NCBI RefSeq assembly: GCF_031202265.1
Contig: NZ_CP100604.1
Coordinates: forward strand, 1,364,001 to 1,428,000
Direction: 5' to 3'
Source: Bradyrhizobium sp. Ash2021
Lineage (GTDB): Bacteria > Pseudomonadota > Alphaproteobacteria > Rhizobiales > Xanthobacteraceae
DNA: 64,000 nucleotides
Position 1 is the stretch's first letter, and the number at the start of each line of letters is the position of its first letter. Of the stretch, positions 53,146 to 63,044 are shown piece by piece. The translations under genes and the position numbers were made by a program. The notes beneath the pieces were generated by a model, which had not been told where the DNA came from, ran no database searches, and saw only the letters and a program-made list of their open reading frames with translations.

Positions 53146-53708
53146 CGCAGTACGGTCACGGAATAGCGGCAAGCTTCAACGCTTTCATTCCTGAAGGTGC
53201 AGTCGTTGGGTGGCCCGAGCTCAAGGCAATCCCCCTCATTCATGTCGTGCCGGACGCTACCCTCCACAAAGACAAGCGAGCCGTGGAGAACCCAGACGAG
53301 ATGCTTTCGGTTCGTGTAGGACGAGGCTGGAAAGGAGGCTTCTTTACCGGGGGGCAACTCCACGTGGATGATCTCAATTGGCGTCTCTGATCGAGGCGAA
53401 ACGTGGCGTCGGACGTATCCTGTCACCGGGTCGATCCAGAGGGGCTGCTGTTCCTTGCGGAGCAGCATCCCCTCCTGCATTTCAGCTCGTACCATGAGCG
53501 TGGACATGCTGATCTCGAACGCGCCAGACAATCGTGCAAGCAGCATTGCAGTCGGGCTACTATCGCCTCTTTCGATTTTGTGGATCATTGCCCTTGAGAC
53601 ACCGGACCTCTTGGCGAGTTCGGTCAGTGACCATCCTCGCACTTCCCGCTCAATACGGACGCGCGCTCCAATACGTTGATCGAGGCTATCTAACTTAGTG
53701 GACGTCAT
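53070..53708 (-). CDS. XRE-cupin transcriptional regulator with altered C-terminus
   Basis: 212 residues. An XRE helix-turn-helix (IGARVRIEREVRGWSLTELAKRSGVSRAMIHKIERG, residues 13-48) is joined to a C-terminal cupin (VELPPGKEASFPASSYTNRKHLVWVLHGSL, DMNEGDCLELGPPNDCTFRNE). The last about 23 residues (TGFPAARTAFPSRVRGRSRD) come from reading antisense through the regulator fragment at 53048-53145, so the natural end was lost and replaced. Divergent from the acetyltransferase pseudogene, a common XRE-cupin/GNAT pairing, which suggests it controls it. Confidence 0.82.
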   Translation of the reverse strand: MTSTKLDSLDQRIGARVRIEREVRGWSLTELAKRSGVSRAMIHKIERGDSSPTAMLLARLSGAFEISMSTLMVRAEMQEGMLLRKEQQPLWIDPVTGYVRRHVSPRSETPIEIIHVELPPGKEASFPASSYTNRKHLVWVLHGSLVFVEGSVRHDMNEGDCLELGPPNDCTFRNESVEACRYSVTVLRQTCTGFPAARTAFPSRVRGRSRDR

Positions 53709-53813
53709 CCGCTTTTAATAAACGAGCGCCGGCCGAGCTAGGTCAAGCTTGACCTGCCAAGCTCATTTCGTCCACTAAAAGAGACCGAAAAGTAACTTAT
53801 ACAGGGAAATCGC

Positions 53814-54313
53814 ATGAACCCTGCTGTCCGTATTCGCCCGGCTTCCGACTCGGATCTCCAAGCGATTCTCGGCATCTACAATGACGCCGTGCAAAATACC
53901 ACGGCGATCTGGAATGAAACTCTCGTGGACCTTCCCGACCGTGAAGCTTGGTTCGCTGAACGCAGGGCAAAGAATTTCCCGGTCGTGGTCGCTGAAAAGG
54001 ATGGCGAGGTGATCGGCTACGCAACCTACGGCCTTTGGCGCGCCGTCGAAGGCTTTCGCTACACGATGGAGCATTCCGTGTATGTGCGCTCCGATCGGAA
54101 GGGAAAGGGGCGCAGGTCAAATGCTTATGGAGGCCCTCGTCGCGACAGCGAAGGAGCGAGGCGTTCACGTCCTGATCGCCTGTATCGAAGCAGAAAACTC
54201 TGCCTCCCTGCCTGCACGAGAGGTTGGGTTTTCGGTTTGTTGGACGGTTCGCTGAGGTTGGTCAGAAATTCGGACGCTGGCTCGACCTGACATGCTTGGA
54301 ATTGCGCCTGTGA
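53814..54313 (+). pseudogene. Phosphinothricin-type N-acetyltransferase (GNAT) with two frameshifts
   Basis: Frame 1 reads MNPAVRIRPASDSDLQAILGIYNDAVQNTTAIWNE to EHSVYVRSDRKGKG. Near 54105 the sense jumps to GQMLMEALVATAKERGVHVLIACIEAENSASL. Near 54213 it jumps again to LHERLGFRFVGRFAEVGQKFGRWLDLTCLELRL with stop at 54311-54313. All parts match the PAT/Bar family that acetylates phosphinothricin or methionine sulfoximine. Inactive now. Divergent from the XRE-cupin regulator. Confidence 0.85.
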
Positions 54314-54337
54314 CTCGATGCCGAGGCGCGAGGATTT

Positions 54338-55084
54338 TTAGCTGCGCCTTTCGATCGCAGCTGCAAGACGATCCCTGGTGTAGGCGGCAAGTTCGGTCAA
54401 TGCCTCGACGGCGAGTGTCTTTTTCCGATCGGCAATGGCCGTAAGAATGCGCTTGTGAAACGCGACGATCTCTTGTCGCTCTCGCACACGGAAAATAATC
54501 ATGTTGCTGATTGGCTGAAGGCCTTCGATCACCGAATGCATCAGAAACTGCATGAGCGAATTCGCGCTGGCATCGACAATGGCGCGATGAAACCTCACGT
54601 CGGAATCGCAGAACTCCTCATCACTGAGGTTGCCCTTCTTCTGCAACTCAAGTTCAGTCCTCATGCGCTCCAACTGATCATTGGTGCGGTGTTCGCACGC
54701 CAATTTGACGCAGACTGATTCAAACTCCAGTCGCGCAGTCACGATTTCATCGACGTTAATGTCTCCGACCGCCACCATTAGCGTGGTCGTATTGGCAAGC
54801 GAACGTCCTGCCTCCGGGGGCGCAGGCGCTGTGACGAAGTTGCCGCCGGTCGGTCCGCGGCGCGATCTGATCAAGTGTTGGGCCGCCAAGCGTTTCAAAG
54901 CTTCGCGGATTGTCGGTCTCGAGACGTTGAATTTCGCGGCCAGTTCATCCTCCGACGGCAGTCGAACGTCAACTTTGAGCCTGCCTTGAAGGATCGCGGC
55001 GCGAATATTCTCCGCAATTTGTTTGGCGGCACTTGCCGTTACCACGTCGCCTAGATCGACCTCAGAGTCTGCCGCTTTCGCCAT
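54338..55084 (-). CDS. FadR-like GntR-family regulator (FCD domain)
   Basis: 248 residues. Winged helix RLPSEDELAAKFNVSRPTIREALKRLAAQHLIRSRRG at about residues 40-77. The C-terminal FCD domain has metal-binding positions in SDVRFHRAIVDASANSL and AFHKRILTAIADRKKTLAVEAL. FCD regulators sense small carboxylates or acyl derivatives and usually repress the divergent operon. The divergent neighbour is the catabolic cluster starting at 55310, and an inverted repeat suited to it lies between them. Confidence 0.88.
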   Translation of the reverse strand: MAKAADSEVDLGDVVTASAAKQIAENIRAAILQGRLKVDVRLPSEDELAAKFNVSRPTIREALKRLAAQHLIRSRRGPTGGNFVTAPAPPEAGRSLANTTTLMVAVGDINVDEIVTARLEFESVCVKLACEHRTNDQLERMRTELELQKKGNLSDEEFCDSDVRFHRAIVDASANSLMQFLMHSVIEGLQPISNMIIFRVRERQEIVAFHKRILTAIADRKKTLAVEALTELAAYTRDRLAAAIERRS

Positions 55085-55173
55085 CTACCTTCTCTGAATT
55101 ACAGCCAAGAATCTCACTCGTAGCAGTACCGGCAAGCCGCAAGTTCCACAAGGCGGCTTCTCACCAAATCTAA

Positions 55174-55190
55174 TATTTGTTTGACAAATA
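55174..55190. promoter_or_regulatory. Inverted repeat TATTTGT-TTG-ACAAATA, probable FCD/GntR operator
   Basis: Perfect 7-bp arms with a 3-bp centre in the 225-bp gap between the GntR gene and the reductase gene. It overlaps a TTGACA box (55181-55186), a position suited to repression. Confidence 0.6.
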
Positions 55191-55309
55191 GACATTTGAC
55201 GATAGGTTTCGTTCCGAAAAATCAGTGGGCGGCCGAATTGGGCGGCCCAAGAGGCCACAGTAACATTGTGTCCAGCGCGATGCGATGTTCGATGGGAAGG
55301 GAAACAGGG

Positions 55310-56551
55310 ATGGTTGATGTTGTTTCGGTCGGTGAATTGCCGCCAGTGGGCGATGTCCCCCAGCGAATGCACGCGCAGGTCGTTCGAAGTGATCGGTTGG
55401 GGGATCCGGTGAAAGCGTTCCGGGTCGAGGAAATTGAGACGCCAAGGCCTGGAAAGAAGGAGGTCCTGGTCGCAGTCATGGCCGCGGGCCTCAATTTCAA
55501 CAACGTCTGGGCAGCCCGCGGCGTCCCGATCGACGTGATTGCCGCTCGGAAGGCTCAAGGGTCAACTCACGATTTTCACATCGGCGGAAGCGATGCCTCC
55601 GGGATCGTGTACGCGGTGGGAGACGGGGTCGAGGACATCAAGATCGGCGACGAGGTCGTTGTGCATCCAGGCTTTTGGGATCCCAATGATCCGGACGTCC
55701 TTGCCGGCCGCGATCCGATGCTAGCCAACAGTGCGCAAATCTGGGGCTACAACACGAACTTTGGCTCATTCGCGCAATTCTGCCTCGCTTACGATCATCA
55801 GATCCTTCCGAAAGCAAAACATCTCACCTGGGAGGAGGCCGCAGCTCCCACTTTGGTCGGAACTACCGCCTACCGAATGCTCCACGGTTGGCATGGGCAC
55901 ACGGTCCAAAAGGGGGATGTTGTCTTGGTTTGGGGCGGTTCCGGCGGCGTTGGATCACAGGCAATCCAAATCGCCAAGGAAGCCGGCGCCTTGCCAATCG
56001 CCGTAGTCTCCGATGCGAGGAAGGGCGAATATTGCAAGTCGCTTGGGGCGGTCGGCTTCATCGATCGCCGAGAATTCAATCATTGGGGGCAGCCTCCGCA
56101 CTGGACCGATGACAAGGGGCAAAAGGCCTGGACAGTGCAAGCACGAGCATTCGGCAAGAAGATCTGGGACGTCCTGGGCGAGAAGCGCAGCCCGCAGATC
56201 GTTATCGAACACCCCGGAGAAGATACAATCCCCACCTCAATCTTCGTGTGCAACGCGGGTGGCATGGTTGTGATTTGCGCGGGGACGACCGGCTACTCGG
56301 CCGTAGTCGACCTTCGATACCACTGGGTTCGCCAAAAGCGGCTGCAAGGCTCGCATGGCACAAATACCGAGCAAGCTAAGGCCTACAACGACCTCGTCAT
56401 TGCCAAGCGAATTGGCCCTTGCATGGGAGAGGTGCGCTCGTTTGATCAGGTTGGTCAAGCTCACCAGGACATGATGAACGGCAAGCTTGCCCACGGCAAC
56501 ACGACCATCCTGGTTGGAGCTCCCGAAGCTGGCCTCGGCGTTTCGAACTAA
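55310..56551 (+). CDS. Crotonyl-CoA carboxylase/reductase-like MDR enzyme
   Basis: 413 residues of the medium-chain dehydrogenase/reductase superfamily with the Ccr-specific layout: early [25 protein letters not shown], then [30 protein letters not shown], the long insert [31 protein letters not shown] loop [21 protein letters not shown], and the unusually large ENFNHW/WTDDKGQ insert. Ccr reduces crotonyl-CoA with NADPH and CO2 to ethylmalonyl-CoA; related enzymes act on other enoyl-CoAs. With CoA ligase and enoyl-CoA hydratase downstream, it likely reduces an enoyl-CoA in acid catabolism. Whether it carboxylates cannot be told. Confidence 0.8.
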   Translation: MVDVVSVGELPPVGDVPQRMHAQVVRSDRLGDPVKAFRVEEIETPRPGKKEVLVAVMAAGLNFNNVWAARGVPIDVIAARKAQGSTHDFHIGGSDASGIVYAVGDGVEDIKIGDEVVVHPGFWDPNDPDVLAGRDPMLANSAQIWGYNTNFGSFAQFCLAYDHQILPKAKHLTWEEAAAPTLVGTTAYRMLHGWHGHTVQKGDVVLVWGGSGGVGSQAIQIAKEAGALPIAVVSDARKGEYCKSLGAVGFIDRREFNHWGQPPHWTDDKGQKAWTVQARAFGKKIWDVLGEKRSPQIVIEHPGEDTIPTSIFVCNAGGMVVICAGTTGYSAVVDLRYHWVRQKRLQGSHGTNTEQAKAYNDLVIAKRIGPCMGEVRSFDQVGQAHQDMMNGKLAHGNTTILVGAPEAGLGVSN

Positions 56552-56698
56552 CGGAGTGTCTGATTTGGCTTCCAGTGCCTGAGGTGAAGGACAGCTATCG
56601 CGCGCTGATTTTGCCACGAAGGGTGCACTACAAGTTAACTCTTTGAGCCGCCGGAAGAGCGGCTCGAGCCACCGAAGAAAAAATTTAGGGAGGATGAG

Positions 56699-57904
56699 AT
56701 GAAGATTACCGCGTGCGCGCTGGCTCTCGCATTGTTTCCGACGCTCGCTAACGCGCAGACGGTGCCTACCTTCAAGGCTGGTGTGCTGAACGATCAATCC
56801 GGCGTGTATGCCGACATCGATGGTCCTGGTTCGGTTCTCGCTGCGAAGATGGCGGTAGAAGATTTCAACCCTGAAAGGCGCGGTTTTAAGGTCGAGGTGC
56901 TCGCAGCGGATCATCAAAACAAAGCGGACGTCGGCGTCAACATCACGCGGAAATGGTTCGATGTCGACAAGGTTGATGCTGTCGTCGACGTTCCCACCTC
57001 CTCGGTCGCCTTGGCCATATCTCAGCTTGTCAAGGACAAGGACAAGACGTTCTTGATCGATGCTGCGGGTTCTTCTGACCTCACTGGAAAAGCCTGTACG
57101 CCGAACAACGTTCACTGGACTTATGACACCTGGGCCCTCGCTAATGGGACCGCAAAAGCCGTCGTTGGGACGGGCGGCAAGACTTGGTATTTCCTGACCG
57201 CAGACTACGCCTTTGGGCACGCGCTCGCGCGCGATGCGTCGGACATCGTAAAGGCTCAGGGTGGCACCGTCGTCGGTCAGGTGTTTGCGCCGTTTCAAAC
57301 GACGGACTTCTCCTCGTTCCTTCTCCAGGCACAAAGCAGCAAAGCCCAAATCATCGCCCTCGCAAACTCCGGCGGCGACACCGTGACATCGGTAAAGCAA
57401 GCACAAGAGTTTGGATTGACCGCCGGAGGCCAAAAGCTGGCGGGCCTTCTGGTGTTCCTCTCGGACGTCAAGTCGATGGGCTTGCAAACTGCTCAGGGGC
57501 TGCTTCTTACCGAGGCCTTTTATTGGGATCTCAACGATAAGACCCGGGCGTGGTCCAAGCGCTTCGCGGCCCGAAACGAGGGACGCTTTCCGACCATGAA
57601 TCAAGCGGGCGTCTACGCATCCATGTTGCATTGGATGAAGGCCATCGACGCGATGGACAAGGATAAGGCGCGCTCGGGAACGGCTGTGGTTGAGAAGATG
57701 AAGTACATGCCGACGGAAGACGATCTCTTCGGCAGAGGATCGATCAGGCAGGATGGCCGCACGATCCATGACATGTATCTGTTCGAAGTGAAAAAGCCGA
57801 GCGAGTCCAAGATGGACTACGACTTTTACAAACTCGTTGCCACGATCCCGGGAGACGAAGCCTTTCGTCCAATGGATCAAGGCGGCTGTCCCCTAGTAAA
57901 ATAG
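56699..57904 (+). CDS. Periplasmic ligand-binding protein, branched-chain amino acid/aromatic acid type
   Basis: 401 residues: signal peptide MKITACALALALFPTLANA, then the type I binding fold (FKAGVLNDQSGVYADIDGPGSVLAAKMAVEDFN, VEVLAADHQNKADVGVNITRKWFDVDKVDAVVDVP, TWYFLTADYAFGHALARDASDIVKAQGG). It belongs to the Peripla_BP_6 group, which includes aromatic-acid binders in Bradyrhizobium and Rhodopseudomonas. No LivHMGF permease genes accompany it; it may serve a permease elsewhere. GGGAGGATG lies before the ATG. Confidence 0.85.
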   Translation: MKITACALALALFPTLANAQTVPTFKAGVLNDQSGVYADIDGPGSVLAAKMAVEDFNPERRGFKVEVLAADHQNKADVGVNITRKWFDVDKVDAVVDVPTSSVALAISQLVKDKDKTFLIDAAGSSDLTGKACTPNNVHWTYDTWALANGTAKAVVGTGGKTWYFLTADYAFGHALARDASDIVKAQGGTVVGQVFAPFQTTDFSSFLLQAQSSKAQIIALANSGGDTVTSVKQAQEFGLTAGGQKLAGLLVFLSDVKSMGLQTAQGLLLTEAFYWDLNDKTRAWSKRFAARNEGRFPTMNQAGVYASMLHWMKAIDAMDKDKARSGTAVVEKMKYMPTEDDLFGRGSIRQDGRTIHDMYLFEVKKPSESKMDYDFYKLVATIPGDEAFRPMDQGGCPLVK

Positions 57905-57913
57905 CGGGGCCCG

Positions 57914-59113
57914 GTGGTCCGAATTGGTTCGAAGGGCGTTTCGTTCGCTATGCTGCTGGTGGCAGAGACAGCAGCTATGTCGACCTGGTTTGCGACGAGC
58001 GCGTCCATCAACGTCATTAAAGCTTCGTGGCACCTTTCGTTGTTTCACGAAGCAATGCTCACCAACGCCGTCCAAGCCGGCTTCGTCGTTGGAACACTCT
58101 TCAGCGCTGCCCTTGCACTTCCGGACCGCGTGGATTTGCGGAAGTTGTTTGCCGGGTCGGCTCTGATCGCTGCCGTGGCGACATTATCGATCGTTTTCTT
58201 CGAGCCAACCTCGCTCTTCGTGCTCGCCCTACGCTTTATCACGGGCGCCTGCATGGCTGGGGTCTACCCTGTGGGCATGGCCATCGCAGCCACCTGGGCT
58301 ACCGGTGACCTAGGTTTGCTCATCGGGCTCTTGGTTGGCGGACTTACCTTAGGCTCCGCCGCCCCTCACATTGTGGCGGCCACGGATTGGACGGTCCCAT
58401 GCGTGGCGGCCGGTTGTGGTGCATTGATTGCCGCTGTCGCAATTTGCTTCGTCGGACTTGGCCCCAACGTCTGGGCCGCGCCGAAATTCAAAGTCTCCCA
58501 TATCTTGCAGGGGTGGAACAACCGTGCGGTCCGCGCGGCGAATTTAGGATATTTCGGCCACATGTGGGAGCTCTACGCAATGTGGTCGTGGATTGGTACG
58601 TTTGTCCTTGCGAGCTTTGCGGCCGCACAACAGACGCCTCCAGTCAGCGCAAATATTGTGACGTTCGCAATAGTCGGATCGGGAGCCGTGGGAGCACTGC
58701 TGGGTGGTTGGTCGGCAGACCGATGGGGAAGAACGGCCGTAACCAGCCTATCCATGACGGTAAGCGGTTGCTGCGCGATCTTGATCGGTTTCACGTTTGG
58801 CGCTCCGCCCGCTTTCACCATCTTGGTCGGCGTCATATGGGGCGTCGCCGTGATTGCAGACTCTGCTCAATTTTCCGCGGCGGTCGCCGAGCTATGCGAC
58901 GCGCCTTTGCGTGGCACGATGCTCACTCTCCAAACGAGCCTCGGTTTCCTGATCACTCTTGTAAGCATCCAGGCGATGCCGTTTGTCGTCAGAATTGTCG
59001 GATGGCATCTCGCATTTTCTATACTTGCGATTGGGCCGTTTCTCGGCACAATTGCGATGTTGCAGCTTCGCCGCATGCCAGAATCAAAAAAGCTTGCCCA
59101 AGGACGCCAATGA
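57914..59113 (+). CDS. MFS transporter
   Basis: 399 residues with 12 predicted membrane helices. Landmarks: GFVVGTLFSAALALPDRVDLRKLF and RFITGACMAGVYPVGMAIAATWATGDLG in the first half, and GALLGGWSADRWGRTAVTSLSM (the MFS loop motif) plus ADSAQFSAAVAELCDAPLRGTMLTLQT in the second. It probably imports the organic acid degraded by the cluster. GTG start at 57914, 9 bp after the binding-protein stop, so likely cotranscribed. Confidence 0.82.
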   Translation: MVRIGSKGVSFAMLLVAETAAMSTWFATSASINVIKASWHLSLFHEAMLTNAVQAGFVVGTLFSAALALPDRVDLRKLFAGSALIAAVATLSIVFFEPTSLFVLALRFITGACMAGVYPVGMAIAATWATGDLGLLIGLLVGGLTLGSAAPHIVAATDWTVPCVAAGCGALIAAVAICFVGLGPNVWAAPKFKVSHILQGWNNRAVRAANLGYFGHMWELYAMWSWIGTFVLASFAAAQQTPPVSANIVTFAIVGSGAVGALLGGWSADRWGRTAVTSLSMTVSGCCAILIGFTFGAPPAFTILVGVIWGVAVIADSAQFSAAVAELCDAPLRGTMLTLQTSLGFLITLVSIQAMPFVVRIVGWHLAFSILAIGPFLGTIAMLQLRRMPESKKLAQGRQ

Positions 59114-59126
59114 AGAGAGATAATCA

Positions 59127-59948
59127 ATGAACCTAACGTACGTCCAATATCAACGCGTCGACTCGACGGCGCAGATCGTTCTCACGCGTCCTGAAAGAAC
59201 GAACGCGCTCAATGGCCAAATGCTTTCGGAGATCATGTTGGCAATGGACGCGGCGGAGGCGGATGCCGAGGTGCGCGCGATCGTGGTGAGCGGCAGTGGG
59301 ACCTCGTTCTCTTCCGGCTTCGACCTCAAGGAACAGATGGAGAAGCAGCCGATCGGCGTCACGCAATGGCGGCCCCTGCTTCAAAAGGATTTTGACGTCG
59401 TCATGCGCTTCTGGCGAAGTCCCAAGCCGACTATTGCGAGCGTGAGGGGGGCATGTCTTGCCGGCGCGTTCGAGCTGATGATGGCCTGCGACATCACGAT
59501 CGCCAGCGACACAGCGTTCTTCGGAGAACCGGAGTTGAAGTTTGGCGCGGGGATCGTCGTGATGCTCTTGCCGTGGTTGGTCGGTCCTAAAGTGGCAAAA
59601 GAAATCATTCTCACTGGAGAGGATAGAATCTCTTGCGATCGTGCATACCAGCTTGGTTTGGTGAACCGTATTGTTCCGGACGCGAAGCTCGAAGAAACCG
59701 CGGCCCGGGTCGCGCGGCATATTGCGGCCATAGATCCCGACCTCGTTAAGCAGACGAAGCGTGCGCTCAACAAGTCCTTCGAAATGCGTGGGCTGACGGA
59801 AGCGCTTGACACGGCGCTTGATATTGATCTTCAGATCGAGGGGGGCGGCTCTCCTGACAAGATCCAGTTCATGGAGATTGCCCGTTCGCAGGGGCTGAAG
59901 GCGGCCCTGATTTGGCGTGACAGCCGTTTTCCGAGCCGCAGCCAATGA
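59127..59948 (+). CDS. Enoyl-CoA hydratase/isomerase-family protein
   Basis: 273 residues of the crotonase fold. The oxyanion-hole and catalytic region SVRGACLAGAFELMMACDITIASD carries the first Glu (AFEL), and FFGEPELKFGAGIV carries the second Glu. The CoA-binding N-terminal SSGFDLKEQ is present. It hydrates enoyl-CoA to 3-hydroxyacyl-CoA, or acts as a related crotonase. It overlaps the ligase gene by 4 bp (ATGA), giving translational coupling. Confidence 0.88.
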   Translation: MNLTYVQYQRVDSTAQIVLTRPERTNALNGQMLSEIMLAMDAAEADAEVRAIVVSGSGTSFSSGFDLKEQMEKQPIGVTQWRPLLQKDFDVVMRFWRSPKPTIASVRGACLAGAFELMMACDITIASDTAFFGEPELKFGAGIVVMLLPWLVGPKVAKEIILTGEDRISCDRAYQLGLVNRIVPDAKLEETAARVARHIAAIDPDLVKQTKRALNKSFEMRGLTEALDTALDIDLQIEGGGSPDKIQFMEIARSQGLKAALIWRDSRFPSRSQ

Positions 59949-61342
59949 CAGTCCGCTTGAACGATTGGATCCTGCGTCAATCAGGCAACGACATCGGTCT
60001 AGAAGGCGCCGACTTAGGGTTCACTCACGCCGAACTCGCTCGCGAATCGGCACTGCTCGCTAGCAAACTTCAAGACGCTGAGGTTGCCAACGCTGAGCCG
60101 ATCATCCTTCAAATTAGCAACGGGCCGTGGGACGTTATCGGCTTCCTGGGCATATGGGCTGTCGGCGCGGTCGTGGTTCCATTGCACGTCGGGGCTGCAG
60201 CATCAACCCGCGAGATGGTCGTGCGTCGAACGGGAGCGCGTTTTTCAGTGGCTGCAGGTTCTGTGGGGGCAATTGCAGAAGGCGCCCCGGCAACTAGGCC
60301 GTTGCTCAACGACGCGGCCCTGATCGTTTTCACGTCAGGTAGCACAGGCGTGCCGAAGGGAGTGGTGATTGGGCACGGCGGCTTTATAGCGAAGCTCGAG
60401 ATGCTCTCCAAGCTTCTGCCGCTTGCAAGATCCGATGTCGTGCTCTGCCCTTTGCAGCTCACGTTCATCTTCGGAATGTGGGTCACCTTCTTGGGTCTTG
60501 CGAACGGTGCTCGTGTCGTCTTGTTGCCAAAATTCTCCATGGACACTGTCGGCGGGTTGCTTCGCGACTGCACGACGCTTGCAGCCGTCCCGACGATGCT
60601 CAAGTTGATCGTGGCGGCGCCCAGGCCGGCCCCTTCCAAATTGCGTAGGATCCTCACCGGGGGCGAGTCACTCGGGTTGACGCTTCCGAGCAAGCTCAAG
60701 AAGTATTTTCCCGAGGCGGAGTACTTCGATCTGTTTGGTTTGACCGAGACCGGATCTTGCGACTTCTGTCTAGCGCCTTCCGACCAATCCGTCGGTCTCG
60801 GTACCATCGGTCGTCCAGTCCCCGGCGTGCAGTTCAAGCTGGTTCCAACTGAGTTATCTCGGTCTGAGAGAGAGGGAGAGCTTCAGATCAAGACTCCGTC
60901 TCGAATGCTCGGTTACCTCGACGATCCGACGTTGACGGATACCTCATTCGACAATGGGTTCTTCAAGACAGGCGACCTGGCGAGACTACGGGATGATGGG
61001 CTTGTAGAACTTGTTGGTCGATCTAAAGAGATCATTTCGAGAGGCGGAAACAAGATCGCTCCGCTTGAAATCGATAATCTTTTCGGTGAGCACCCCGCGG
61101 TGGCCGCTGCGCTGTGCTTTAGTGTCCCACACGCCAATCTGGGCGAGGCGCTGCACATGATGGTTGTTCTGCGCTCGGCAACAAACATTACTGACAAAGA
61201 GTTGCGCGCTTGGGCCGCGACGAAGATCGAAAAATTCAAGATCCCCGATCAAATCCATATCGTCGAGGCGTTACCGCTTGGACGTACGGGCAAGGCCGAT
61301 CGACGAGCGGCGGCGAGCTGGGTCCTATCGAGATCAGACTAG
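59945..61342 (+). CDS. Acyl-CoA ligase (ANL family)
   Basis: 465 residues, shorter than typical 500-560 ANL ligases. P-loop IVFTSGSTGVPKGVVIGHGG near residue 128, A5 region YFDLFGLTETGSCDFCLAPS, hinge FKTGDLARLRDDGLVELVGRSKEIISRGGNKIAPLEID, and catalytic Lys in LGRTGKADRR. It forms the CoA thioester that the hydratase and reductase use. Last gene of the probable operon starting at 55310; substrate not predictable, perhaps a short-chain or aromatic acid. Confidence 0.88.
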   Translation: MTVRLNDWILRQSGNDIGLEGADLGFTHAELARESALLASKLQDAEVANAEPIILQISNGPWDVIGFLGIWAVGAVVVPLHVGAAASTREMVVRRTGARFSVAAGSVGAIAEGAPATRPLLNDAALIVFTSGSTGVPKGVVIGHGGFIAKLEMLSKLLPLARSDVVLCPLQLTFIFGMWVTFLGLANGARVVLLPKFSMDTVGGLLRDCTTLAAVPTMLKLIVAAPRPAPSKLRRILTGGESLGLTLPSKLKKYFPEAEYFDLFGLTETGSCDFCLAPSDQSVGLGTIGRPVPGVQFKLVPTELSRSEREGELQIKTPSRMLGYLDDPTLTDTSFDNGFFKTGDLARLRDDGLVELVGRSKEIISRGGNKIAPLEIDNLFGEHPAVAAALCFSVPHANLGEALHMMVVLRSATNITDKELRAWAATKIEKFKIPDQIHIVEALPLGRTGKADRRAAASWVLSRSD

Positions 61343-61470
61343 CAACTCAGCCAGGAAAGGCCTCTTCCAGGTAGTTCGCGGGGCGGCGGCACTCAACCGA
61401 CGCTCCGCCTATCCCATGAGTTTGCCACGGACTGAATTGGGCAACCTTAACCAGCCTGATGATAGGTGAC

Positions 61471-62833
61471 TCAACCCTGCGCGCCTCCCTTGATCGGCAT
61501 CACCTTCTTGGGATCGAGCCAGTGGTCGATCCGATCAGCCCAATGCTGCATCAGCTTCGTGCGCGAGCCGATCAGCGCGAGCGGTCCGTGCTTCTTGTAG
61601 AGACCTTCCACAGTAGAGTTGTCGAGATGCAGCTCGACGACATCGCCATCCCACGCCTTGGCGTCCTTGATCTCTTCGTGGTGAGACAGGGTCGAGAAGG
61701 TAGTCCGGAATCCGTGGGCGCAATGATCAGTCTTGGTGTCAATGCCAAGCAGCCGCAAGCGCTTGTTGAGCGTGTTGTTTGATAGCGGCGCGTCCTTCGG
61801 GCAGGAAAATGCGTACCGGCGATGGCCGGTCAGCTTTTGAACGCTACGCAGGATTGCAAGTGCCTGCCGTGACAAAGGCACGACATGGTCCCAGCCGGTC
61901 TTCATCTTTACGGCTGGAATAGTCCAGCGTTTGGCATCCCAATCGACCTCGCTCCACTCCATTTCATTGACCATGCCGGGGCGGGGAATGGTCAGCGCAT
62001 CGAAGCGCAAGGCAAGGCCAACAACGTCACTAAACCTCGCTCTCGTCCACGGTGCGCTGATGAGCTTGAAGACGCGCGTCACGTCGCGTGGTTCAGTGAC
62101 GCCGGGACGCGGCGTCGAAATATTGGCAATCATCTGCCCATTCAGGTTGCGGAATGGATTGTAGCCGTCGCCTTCGACATCGGCATCGTCGCAGATTTGC
62201 TCACCGATGCTGCGCACGCGGTCGCGGGTTTCCAGCTTTCCCTCGGCTTCGTATGAACGCATGAAAGCGAGCACGTCCGGACGCTTGATGTCCTGCCTGC
62301 ATAGCTTGCCGAAGCGATCCTTGACGTAGCCGACGCGCAGCTCAAGCACCTCGATGGTCTTGGGGTCGCGCACCGCACCGATCCTGCCGCGTTTGACTTT
62401 CTCCACCTTCTTCTTCGCGAGCCACTCGTCGGCCCATTGCTCGAAAGGACGGGCGGCCGCCTGCCTGTGCTTGTCGAGCTGCTTCTCGGTGCTCGGGTCT
62501 TTGCCTTCCTTGAGCAGGTCTTTGGCTTTGTCGCGCTCGCGCCGCGCGTCGGCGAGCGAGAACGTGCCATCCTTGCCGTTGCCGTATGGGCCGATGGAGT
62601 AGGTTTTCTGACGGATGTGGAAGCGGTAGCCCATCCGCTAGAGCTTGGAGGCAGCCGTTGCCGGGCCTGCTCACGTCCGGCGTGACGAAGAGATAGAGAC
62701 CGCTCCCGGTCATGTCGGAAATCTTGGCGGGGCTCCACGCGCCCTTGTCGAATTTCGGTCGGGCGGCGCGGCAGTCGACGTCGGTCCTGATCTGCTTGGG
62801 GTTAGCGCACGCGCCATCGTTCTTGCGGGCCAT
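61471..62833 (-). pseudogene. Tyrosine integrase of the tRNA-Leu island, inactivated in its N-terminus
   Basis: The first about 50 codons run in one frame from ATG 62833 (MARKNDGACANPKQIRTD to MTGSGLYLFVTPD). The main body is in another frame from 62634, and immediately before it an in-frame TAG (62638-62640) stands where homologues have Trp (SKL-stop-RMGYRFHI). The body retains catalytic Arg (TIPRPGMVNEMEW), His-x-x-Arg (CAHGFRTTFST) and Tyr (VEGLYKKHG). The frameshift plus nonsense codon prevent a full-length product, though the 387-codon body could give a form without the arm-binding domain. Confidence 0.78.
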
Positions 62834-63044
62834 CTGCTCAAATCCCTTCGTTCGGAATAGCGAAAGTCGCCGTGAACGTTTGTTCTCCCGATACCAACAA
62901 AAATACCAACAAATCGGTCGGCTGGGATCGGATGAGAGCAAACGGTGACGAACACCGATGTACGCGGAAGTGCCTATTTTTCAAGGTTTCCGAGCACTGC
63001 GCGGACGGTTGCGGACGCTTTGGAACGGGCTTGAACAGCCTAGT

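Noticed and set aside
56237..57880. 547-codon minus-strand frame over the binding-protein gene
   Set aside because: The plus strand encodes a signal peptide and a Peripla_BP_6 fold with good codon use; the antisense frame has no domain.
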